This document shows, one piece after another, positions 1 through 5,882 of a stretch of DNA of 8,548 bases (positions are counted from its first letter, which is position 1; each line of letters opens with the position of its first letter). Position numbers and translations under genes: made by a program. Below the pieces are notes generated by a model that saw only the letters and a program-made list of their open reading frames with translations, did no database searches and was not told the origin of the DNA. The stretch comes from JAZDEL01 sp043820655. GTDB taxonomy: Archaea; Iainarchaeota; Iainarchaeia; Iainarchaeales; JAZDEL01. The DNA is taken from contig JBDRDO010000005.1 of assembly GCA_043820655.1 (NCBI GenBank), positions 1-8,548 on the forward strand, in the 5' to 3' direction.

Positions 1-1013
1 CCGAAGCCCGTGCCTACAACCCTGCCGTCAGTCGAGGGCGTTACGGAATGGAACTTCTCAAACAGATGCGCAATCTTATCATCCGCAATCCCAACCCCAT
101 TATCCTTCACGGAAACAACGATTTCCTGCGGATTCTCATGCGCCTCAATAACAACCTTCCCTGTTTGGGGGGTGAATTTGATTGCATTGTGCACAAGGTT
201 GTTTAGTACCGAGATTATTGCGTCCCTGTTTGCAAAGAGGGGGGGCATGCCCTCGGGAATTGATGTAAGCAGAATAACGTCCTTTGTCTTCGCAAATGCC
301 TGCGTTTCAGAAAGCACATCCTTCACAACATCCGCCACGCTGACCGCGCATTTTGTGAATTTCATTTTTCCAGCCTCAAGGCGCGAGATGTGCAGCATTT
401 TTGTTATCAAATCGTCAAGCTGGTCCACACTTTCATGAATCACATTAACCGCACTTTCCTGCTTTGGGTTAAGCGGCCCGAGCGTGCCGTCCTTCAGCAT
501 TTCGGAATATCCCTTCACAGGCGTTAGCGGGGTCTTTAACTGATGGGAAATCATGTCAATAAACTGGTGCCTTGTTTTTTCGGATTCCTGCAGAATAAGG
601 GCGGTCTGCTTGAGGCGGTCAAGCTCGTGCCTTGAGAGTGTCACTGCCCAGGTTCCGAGCCCCGCGATAAACAATACAATGCCAAGAACTGAGAGAATGC
701 CGAAAAAGCCCATAAATGCGGAGTTTTCAGGGACATATCCCTTATAATAAAATTCCGCCGCATAGCCCGCCAGAACCATGGATGCGCCAACCGCCACAAA
801 ATACCAGTACTTGTTTCTGGAGGTCGGGACAAAATATATTGCGCTCATGTGGTATATAAGCGTGCCAAGGAACGTCAGAAATATTACTATATCCTTCGCA
901 TCATGGGCGCCGATGCCCAGGATAAAAACAAGAATAATGTAGAACGCGGGCACTATAATGGCGCCCGTAATAAGCATAGTTTCCATTCCTTTCCTTGTGT
1001 AAAGCATGTGCAT
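1..1013 (-). CDS. Membrane-bound sensor histidine kinase, C-terminus cut off by window edge
   Basis: I translated this by hand from the reverse strand; 338 residues are visible and the reading frame is open to base 1. The N-terminus has four hydrophobic segments at about residues 14-36, 43-63, 69-90 and 99-126, with only short loops, so there is no large extracellular sensor. A HisKA domain follows, with the phospho-acceptor H157 in SHQLKTPLTP, and then an HATPase domain: N box NNLVHNAIKF (271-280), G1 DNGVGIA (304-310), F box FEKF (318-321) and the beginning of G2, GTGFG (334-338). The end of the ATP-binding domain lies outside the window. The residue after the histidine is Q, where most HisKA proteins have E or D. 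The start is 8 bp after the PAS kinase stop codon, so the two are probably one transcript. ATG at 1007 is an alternative start; neither has a strong ribosome site. Its likely role is autophosphorylation and phosphotransfer to a receiver, possibly the one at 3788-4150; that pairing is inference. Confidence 0.9.
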   Translation of the reverse strand, partial: MHMLYTRKGMETMLITGAIIVPAFYIILVFILGIGAHDAKDIVIFLTFLGTLIYHMSAIYFVPTSRNKYWYFVAVGASMVLAGYAAEFYYKGYVPENSAFMGFFGILSVLGIVLFIAGLGTWAVTLSRHELDRLKQTALILQESEKTRHQFIDMISHQLKTPLTPVKGYSEMLKDGTLGPLNPKQESAVNVIHESVDQLDDLITKMLHISRLEAGKMKFTKCAVSVADVVKDVLSETQAFAKTKDVILLTSIPEGMPPLFANRDAIISVLNNLVHNAIKFTPQTGKVVIEAHENPQEIVVSVKDNGVGIADDKIAHLFEKFHSVTPSTDGRVVGTGF

Positions 1014-1021
1014 CTAACCAC

Positions 1022-3700
1022 TCATCCCATCGCAGGAATCGTAAAAGTAAATGTCGTGCCCCTGCCAAGCGTGCTTTTCACGCCTATTTTTCCGTTGTGC
1101 ACCTCGATAATCCTTTTGCAGATGCTCAGGCCGAGGCCTGTGCCGCCCTCCCCTTCGTCCCGTGCGCTCTTCGCGCGGAAGAACTTTGTGAAAAGTTTTT
1201 TCTGGTCCGCCTTTGAAATTCCTATGCCTGTGTCACGTATAGAAACAACAATATTTTTGCCCTGCCTTGCCGCACTTACACCCACAAACCCCTGCTCGGG
1301 GGTGAACTTAATTGCGTTATGGATGAGATTTGTAAGCAGCTGCTCCATCTGGCCCCTGTCGGCATTAACCACAGGCAGGCTTTTCGGGAGCTCGGCAACA
1401 AGGGTTATTTTCTTCTCCAGTGCAAATGACTTCATTTCCTTGGCAACAAAGTTGATTATGTCAAGCAAATCCGTGCGTTTTTTTGTTACCTTTGACTTAA
1501 CCGCCTCGGCCTTTGAAAGCCCGGAGAGGTCCTCAATAAGATTCTTTGAGAGGTTTATGCTCCGTGAGATTACCTCGAGCGCATCCTTCTGCTTGGGGTT
1601 AAGCTCGCCCAAATCCTCGCCCAACAGCATTTCAAGGTAGCCGCGCACAGGGGTTAAGGGTGTTTTCAATTCGTGCACAACGGTGTTTATGAATTCCTGC
1701 CGCATATTTGACTGGTGCATAAGCTCCTTGTTTGTTTTCCCAAGCCTGCGCATAGCAACCTCAAGGTCATGCTTTGACTGCCTGAGCGCATCCTCGTACT
1801 TTGCCTGTTCCGTTACATCCGAAATCATGATAAGGTCTGCAATCTTTTTCCCCTTCGAGTCCTTTATGAGCGTGCCGATAATCCTGCCAACAATTATTTT
1901 CCCGCCTTTTGCCTTGAACTCAAGTTCATAGGGCGGAAAGTCCTTCCCAAGCATGCGCCTGCCAAAGTTCTTTATCATTATTGCCTTGCTCTTTGCGGGT
2001 ATGAACGGCAGCTTAAGCATGTGCATGCCCTTTATGTCATTTGGCTTATAGCCAAGCCAGTCTGTAAGGCGCTTGTTGATTTCAACAATATGACCTTTCG
2101 GGTTTACCGCAACAATCGCCTCCGGCGAAAGCTCGAAAATTTTCCTGTATCTTTCCTCCCTCTCTTCCAGCTTGCGCTCCATCTCTTCGCGCTCGGTCAT
2201 GTCATCCCCTGCGGAAAGCGTGCCTATTGTTTTGCCAGCGTCATCCTTAAGCACGGTGTTGTGCCAGAGGATTTTCCTTTCATTCCCGCCTTTTGTAAGC
2301 ACAGGACTTTCATAATATTTAACCACCTTTACTTTCCCCGCCATGAGCTTCCTGTAAACATTGCGCACAGTCTCCCTCGTCTCCTTCGGCAGGAACTTAT
2401 CAAACCAGTTTTGGTAAATTATTTCATCCTCGCGATAACCAAGAATTTCCGCAGCCCTCTTGTTTACCAGTGTGGCCTCGCCCTTTTCATTAAGCGAAAC
2501 AACCATAACCCCCACCAGGTCTATGTATTTCCTTGCCTTGTCTCTTTCCTCCTTCAAACGCTCCTCAACACCCCTGCGCCAGGTTATGTCGCGCAGGATT
2601 ATTGAAATCCCTGTAATTTTGCCGCCCCTTTTGATAAGGTAAGGCACCGCCTCCAGTGAAAGTTCCGTGCCCTGCATATTTTTTATTTTCACATTCATTC
2701 CGGAGATAAGTTTGCCCCTTGCAATGTCATTGAATGTGCGCAGCAATTTGGGCACATCCTTTTTAGGGAATACGCCAAGCCGCATAAGGTTCTTCCCGAT
2801 AAGTTTCTCCCGTGTGCCGCCGAACATCCTAATTGCAACAGGATTAAGGTCAAGGATTTTTCCCTCCTTGTCAAGGTATGCAATGCCGTCATTTGCATTC
2901 TCAAAAATTTCCCTGAACTTCAGTTCGGATTCAAGCAGGTTTTTCTCCGCGGTTTTGCGTCCGCTAACATCCCTGAAAATCGCCATTGTTGAAACAAACT
3001 TCCCGTTCTCCATGTGCGGGGTTACATTGCCCTCAACATGGACCTCATTGCCGCGCTTCCCGACAAAAACAGTCTCGACAGCAGTGAGCGTTTTGCCGCG
3101 CATCACTTTCCCGAACATTTCCTTGCAGTGCGCACGCTGATCTTTTCGTATAATGTCCATCAGCCCAAGCTTCTTTACTTCCGCATCAGAATAGCCGAGC
3201 AGTTCCTTCCATTTTTTGTTCACATAAATGAATTTTCCCTCTGAATTAACGCTCTGGATTAAATCATTCGCATTCTCAAGCAGGCCTGCGCATTTTGCCT
3301 CCGCAGTGCCAAGGGCGGGCGCACACCTGAGGATTATCTGTGCCCCAGTAATTTTTGTGCCATCCTTCACGGGATTTATGTTCGCAACAACGCCCCGTAT
3401 TTTGCCCTTCTTGTCCGCAATTTCAAAAGAATAATCCTCAAGCGTTTTCCCGCGGAATACCTTCTGCAAATCACGCAATTCCCTGAAAACGCTTTCGCTC
3501 GGCATTAAACTTGCAAGGCTTTTCCCTATAAAATTGCCCTTTGCCCGCCCCGCGATTTTCAGCGCCTTTCTGTTTGCGTAAAGCACAACTCCGTTTCTTC
3601 CCACTTCAATAATGCCGTCCGGCGCATCGTCAACAAACGCACGGTAGCGCTGTTTAAGCCCCTTAATTTCATTAAGAAGTTCCTTATCTCCCTTCGGCAT
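1022..3700 (-). CDS. Soluble multi-PAS sensor histidine kinase
   Basis: The protein is 892 aa from the ATG at 3700. It has five consecutive PAS-type segments at about residues 18-125, 137-247, 261-373, 388-503 and 515-632; each opens with a pattern such as FENANDGIAYLD or FELSPEAIVAVN, and several end in a PAC-like (I/R)D(V/I)(S/T) motif. A short coiled-coil-like linker (about 633-668) leads to HisKA, with H676 in VVHELKTPLTP, and to a complete HATPase domain: N795 in NLIHNAIKF, G1 DTGIGIS (823-829) and G2 GGTGLGLSI (852-860). I see no membrane segment and no attached receiver, so it should sense a cytoplasmic cue and pass phosphate to a separate partner. I see no LOV NCRFLQ cysteine motif; the PAS ligands are unknown. 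An open frame continues upstream to 3865, but that extension would cross the AT-rich promoter repeat and run antisense into the receiver gene, so I used the ATG at 3700, which begins the conserved sequence. It is the first gene of a probable two-kinase operon. Confidence 0.93.
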   Translation of the reverse strand: MPKGDKELLNEIKGLKQRYRAFVDDAPDGIIEVGRNGVVLYANRKALKIAGRAKGNFIGKSLASLMPSESVFRELRDLQKVFRGKTLEDYSFEIADKKGKIRGVVANINPVKDGTKITGAQIILRCAPALGTAEAKCAGLLENANDLIQSVNSEGKFIYVNKKWKELLGYSDAEVKKLGLMDIIRKDQRAHCKEMFGKVMRGKTLTAVETVFVGKRGNEVHVEGNVTPHMENGKFVSTMAIFRDVSGRKTAEKNLLESELKFREIFENANDGIAYLDKEGKILDLNPVAIRMFGGTREKLIGKNLMRLGVFPKKDVPKLLRTFNDIARGKLISGMNVKIKNMQGTELSLEAVPYLIKRGGKITGISIILRDITWRRGVEERLKEERDKARKYIDLVGVMVVSLNEKGEATLVNKRAAEILGYREDEIIYQNWFDKFLPKETRETVRNVYRKLMAGKVKVVKYYESPVLTKGGNERKILWHNTVLKDDAGKTIGTLSAGDDMTEREEMERKLEEREERYRKIFELSPEAIVAVNPKGHIVEINKRLTDWLGYKPNDIKGMHMLKLPFIPAKSKAIMIKNFGRRMLGKDFPPYELEFKAKGGKIIVGRIIGTLIKDSKGKKIADLIMISDVTEQAKYEDALRQSKHDLEVAMRRLGKTNKELMHQSNMRQEFINTVVHELKTPLTPVRGYLEMLLGEDLGELNPKQKDALEVISRSINLSKNLIEDLSGLSKAEAVKSKVTKKRTDLLDIINFVAKEMKSFALEKKITLVAELPKSLPVVNADRGQMEQLLTNLIHNAIKFTPEQGFVGVSAARQGKNIVVSIRDTGIGISKADQKKLFTKFFRAKSARDEGEGGTGLGLSICKRIIEVHNGKIGVKSTLGRGTTFTFTIPAMG

Positions 3701-3726
3701 ATAATCCCGTAATCCTAATAACCAAA

Positions 3727-3739
3727 CTTTTATATATAT
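3727..3739. promoter_or_regulatory. TATA-like box in the divergent kinase/receiver promoter region
   Basis: The run cttttatatatat lies in the 87 bp between the divergent genes and is nearly self-complementary, so it can be read as a TATA box on either strand. An archaeal start about 25 bp away would fall near 3710 on the minus strand, leaving a leader of about 10 bases for the PAS kinase. On the plus strand it would fall near 3758, leaving a leader of about 30 bases for the receiver gene. It could serve both genes, or each gene could use a different AT-rich stretch in this region. The call rests on composition and spacing only. Confidence 0.45.
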
Positions 3740-3744
3740 GTAAC

Positions 3745-3780
3745 AGTTTATTATATTGAAAGAGTTTATTATATTGAAAG
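3745..3780. repeat. Perfect 18-bp tandem repeat, two copies, upstream of the receiver gene
   Basis: The unit agtttattatattgaaag occurs at 3745-3762 and again, with no mismatch and no spacer, at 3763-3780. The second copy ends 7 bases before the receiver ATG. Each copy contains a TATA-like tttattatatt core, and the end of copy two supplies the left part of the receiver's ribosome site. It may be a paired operator, a duplicated core promoter, or a recent slippage duplication without function. Confidence 0.9.
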
Positions 3781-3784
3781 TGAT
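3776..3784 (+). promoter_or_regulatory. Ribosome binding site of the receiver gene
   Basis: The bases gaaagtgat match the archaeal Shine-Dalgarno consensus GGAGGTGAT at 7 of 9 positions, including GTGAT, and end three bases before the ATG. This supports the start at 3788. The left part of the site lies inside the second copy of the 18-bp repeat. Confidence 0.5.
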
Positions 3785-3787
3785 TTT

Positions 3788-4150
3788 ATGCCGAAGATAC
3801 TTGTTGTTGATGATTCGGGATATACGCGCATGATGATAAAGGACGCCATCGGAATTGACGGCCACACGGATGTTGAGGAGGCATCAAGCGGGGAGGAGGC
3901 AATAAAGAAGGCAAAGGCGCTGAAGCCCGCGCTTATCCTGCTTGACCTGATACTTGTGGGAAAGGGCGGAATGGAAGTGCTTGCCGAAGTTAAGAAAACA
4001 CAGCCAAAAACAAAAGTTATTGTGATAAGTGCCGTGGGGCAGCAGAGCTATCTGAAAAAGGCAACTGATTTGGGCGCGGATGCTTATTTAGTGAAACCAG
4101 TGGGTGCGAAGGAAATCCGCACAAAGGTGAAGCAAATTCTGGGCAAGTGA
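3788..4150 (+). CDS. Stand-alone CheY-like receiver (response regulator)
   Basis: This 120-aa protein is a single receiver domain with no output domain. The acidic pair is D8-D9 in ILVVDDS, the phospho-acceptor is D53 in ILLDLIL, the switch hydroxyl is S81 in VIVISAV, the aromatic switch position is Y100, and the invariant lysine is K103 in YLVKP. The loop after D53 reads LILVGKGG: the glycine eight residues on is kept, but the usual proline at D+4 is V57. It could be a CheY acting on a motor, or a phosphate shuttle between kinases. It is divergent from two histidine kinases and tail to tail with a CheC-like phosphatase gene, so those kinases are natural donors and the phosphatase a natural antagonist; this is inferred from position. 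I leave the symbol empty because the receptor and CheA context of a true cheY is not visible. Confidence 0.93.
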   Translation: MPKILVVDDSGYTRMMIKDAIGIDGHTDVEEASSGEEAIKKAKALKPALILLDLILVGKGGMEVLAEVKKTQPKTKVIVISAVGQQSYLKKATDLGADAYLVKPVGAKEIRTKVKQILGK

Positions 4151-4179
4151 TTCCCTAATTGGCAGATGAATTGCGGCGC

Positions 4180-4845
4180 CTAATAAATTACGGCTTCACC
4201 AGCCTTTTTGTCAATTGATTTAAGCAGTTTTTTCAGCGTTTTAATGCCGACAACAAGCATGAACTGTGCGCTCATTGTTTCCATTTCGGAAACCTCAAAT
4301 CTTGTGCCAAGCACAAGTGCATATGCCTCGCCCTTAGATATTGCGTCCTCAAACTCCTCCATAAGATGCTCGGTCTGCATAACCACTTTCGGGGTTTCGG
4401 GCACAAGCTCGGTATCAAAAAACTTTGACATTGTGTTCATATAGCTGTTGATAATTATGTTAGAGGTTTCTATAAACGCGCTTATCTCGCCGCTTTCCAG
4501 TTTTGTTGTTGTGCCTATTTCGCGCTTGAAAAGCAGGTCCACAAGGTGCAGTGCTGTTTTTTTGTTGTAAAGCACGCAGAGTATTGCCGGGTCTGTGCTG
4601 AACATTTTCATTGAGGATGAGACCATCATTTCCCTCGGGCCTATGAATGCGCCGAATATTTCCTCAAGATGCACCAACTGCACAAAAGGAACCTTGATGT
4701 CCGCGGGCGCGCCAAGCATATGCGAGAGCTTGTCCGTTGCCTGCGCGGAACTGACATTTCCCATTTCCTTTAAAGTTTCTTCCTGAAGGAGCGTTAGTTT
4801 TATCTCCTCAGTTATGTCATTCACTGCCTTTGCTTTGACAGCCAT
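4180..4845 (-). CDS. cheC: CheC-like protein phosphatase of a phosphorylated receiver
   Basis: The protein is 221 aa, close to usual CheC length. CheC/CheX/FliY phosphatases dephosphorylate CheY-P through an E-x-x-N motif on a long helix; CheC has two such helices. Both are present: E27-M-G-N30 in LKEMGNVSSAQATDKLSHML, matching the family's LKEIGNI...A...LS pattern, and E126-T-S-N129 in AFIETSNIIINSY, preceded by the usual acidic SGEISA segment. The spacing of about 100 residues between motifs fits the pseudo-symmetric CheC fold. The N-terminal 20 or so residues are an extension of unknown role. The ATG is 3 bp after the purM stop, with AGGTG (4852-4856) six bases upstream inside purM, so it should be translated from the purine transcript. 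It converges on the receiver gene. No cheD partner is visible. CheX is less likely because both motifs are kept. Confidence 0.85.
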   Translation of the reverse strand: MAVKAKAVNDITEEIKLTLLQEETLKEMGNVSSAQATDKLSHMLGAPADIKVPFVQLVHLEEIFGAFIGPREMMVSSSMKMFSTDPAILCVLYNKKTALHLVDLLFKREIGTTTKLESGEISAFIETSNIIINSYMNTMSKFFDTELVPETPKVVMQTEHLMEEFEDAISKGEAYALVLGTRFEVSEMETMSAQFMLVVGIKTLKKLLKSIDKKAGEAVIY

Positions 4846-4848
4846 GCA

Positions 4849-5871
4849 TCACACCTTTTTTCCTGTAACAAAACCGATTTCATATGCCTTTATCTTATGG
4901 CTTTTCTTCAGCTCGCGCACGGCCCTTTCCCTGTTTTTCGGGCTCACAACCAAAACCATTCCCACGCCCATGTTAAACGCACGGTACATTTCACTCTCTG
5001 AAATTTTGCCCCTTTCCTGAATCAGTTTAAATATCGCAGGCACAGGCCATGTTCCGCGTTCGCCAACTCCTCCTAATCCTTTCGGCAGAATCCTCGGCAC
5101 GTTTCCCCCTATACCGCCGCCTGTTATATGTGCGGCACCATTCAGCAAACCCTTATTATTCAAATCAACAACCGCGCGCGAATAACTTACATGCGGCTTT
5201 AGCAGCGCCTCCCCAATGCTTTCCCCAAGCCCATTTGGCCTGTTATGGACCTTCATCCTTGCGCGTTTGAATAAAACATCACGCGCGAGTGAATAGCCAT
5301 TAGTATGCAAACCGTTTGAGGGCAAAGCCAACAGGACATCCCCTGATTTAATCTTCCTGCCATCAAGCAGTTTCCCCTTTTCCGCAACCCCCACAACACA
5401 CCCTGCCAAATCGTACTCGCCCTTGCAATACACGCCCGGCATTTCCGCGGTTTCCCCGCCAATTAATGCCATGTTATGCGCCCTGCATGCCTTTGCCATC
5501 CCCCTTACAATATCCGAAATCACCTTTGGCTTTAAATTTGCGCCCGCAACATAATCCAAAAAGAAAAGCGGTTCCGCACCCAATGTTGCGATGTCATTTG
5601 CGGAATGATTCACTAAATCAATTCCAACAGTGTCCCACTTTTTCATCTGCGCGGCAACCATTAATTTTGTCCCAACCCCATCAATGCTTGACACAAGCAC
5701 GGGATTTTTGTATTTCTTCAGCGCGGAGGCGTCAAACACCCCGCCAAACAGGCCGATGCTTGAAACAACGTTTTTATTGTAAGTGCTTTTCACTGCACTT
5801 TTAATTCCGCGCAGCGTGCGCTCCGCCTTTGGAATATCAACACCCGCACTTTTGTAGCTTGCCCCAGCCAT
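4849..5871 (-). CDS. purM: Phosphoribosylformylglycinamidine cyclo-ligase (AIR synthetase)
   Basis: PurM converts FGAM and ATP to 5-aminoimidazole ribonucleotide, the fifth step of purine synthesis, in the cytoplasm. The 340 aa are full length for the family. Family blocks appear in order: YKSAGVD (6-12), SSIDGVGTKL (61-70), the NHSANDIATLGAEPLFFLDY region (88-107), LIGGETAEMPG (136-146), SNGLHTNGYSLAR (185-197), HITGGGIGGNVPRILP (248-263) and FNMGVGMVLV (299-308). The start at 5871 follows purB by 4 bp and has a strong ribosome site, GAGGTGA, overlapping the purB stop. The cheC-like gene begins 3 bp downstream. Nothing looks truncated or altered. The AIR it makes must be carboxylated by PurE/PurK-type enzymes outside this window before PurC and PurB, both encoded here, can act. 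Confidence 0.97.
   Translation of the reverse strand: MAGASYKSAGVDIPKAERTLRGIKSAVKSTYNKNVVSSIGLFGGVFDASALKKYKNPVLVSSIDGVGTKLMVAAQMKKWDTVGIDLVNHSANDIATLGAEPLFFLDYVAGANLKPKVISDIVRGMAKACRAHNMALIGGETAEMPGVYCKGEYDLAGCVVGVAEKGKLLDGRKIKSGDVLLALPSNGLHTNGYSLARDVLFKRARMKVHNRPNGLGESIGEALLKPHVSYSRAVVDLNNKGLLNGAAHITGGGIGGNVPRILPKGLGGVGERGTWPVPAIFKLIQERGKISESEMYRAFNMGVGMVLVVSPKNRERAVRELKKSHKIKAYEIGFVTGKKV
4852..4856 (-). promoter_or_regulatory. Ribosome binding site of the cheC-like gene, inside the purM 3' end
   Basis: AGGTG on the minus strand lies within the last codons of purM and is separated from the cheC-like ATG at 4845 by TGATGC, which includes the purM stop. This supports the chosen start and co-translation with purM. 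Confidence 0.6.
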
Positions 5872-5875
5872 TTGC

Positions 5876-5882
5876 TCACCTC
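5876..5882 (-). promoter_or_regulatory. Ribosome binding site of purM, overlapping the purB stop
   Basis: On the minus strand the sequence GAGGTGA ends four bases before the purM ATG, and its last three bases are the purB stop codon TGA. This is a near-perfect archaeal Shine-Dalgarno. It fixes the purM start and implies translational coupling to purB. Confidence 0.8.

Noticed and set aside
849..1640. 263-residue open frame on the plus strand
   Set aside because: It is opposite the two kinase genes, is rich in S, F and P, and has no domain. The kinase frames carry clear motifs across the same bases.
2021..2605. 194-residue open frame on the plus strand
   Set aside because: It is antisense to the PAS domains of the kinase, with no recognisable motif or ribosome site.
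3745..3780. Tandem repeat as a CRISPR remnant
   Set aside because: There are only two copies, directly abutting with no spacer, and no cas gene is visible.
3701..3865. A 55-residue N-terminal extension of the PAS kinase, starting at 3865
   Set aside because: It would be encoded by the AT-rich promoter and tandem repeat and then antisense to the first 78 bases of the receiver gene. The added residues are low-complexity (N, I, Y, K) and resemble no domain.
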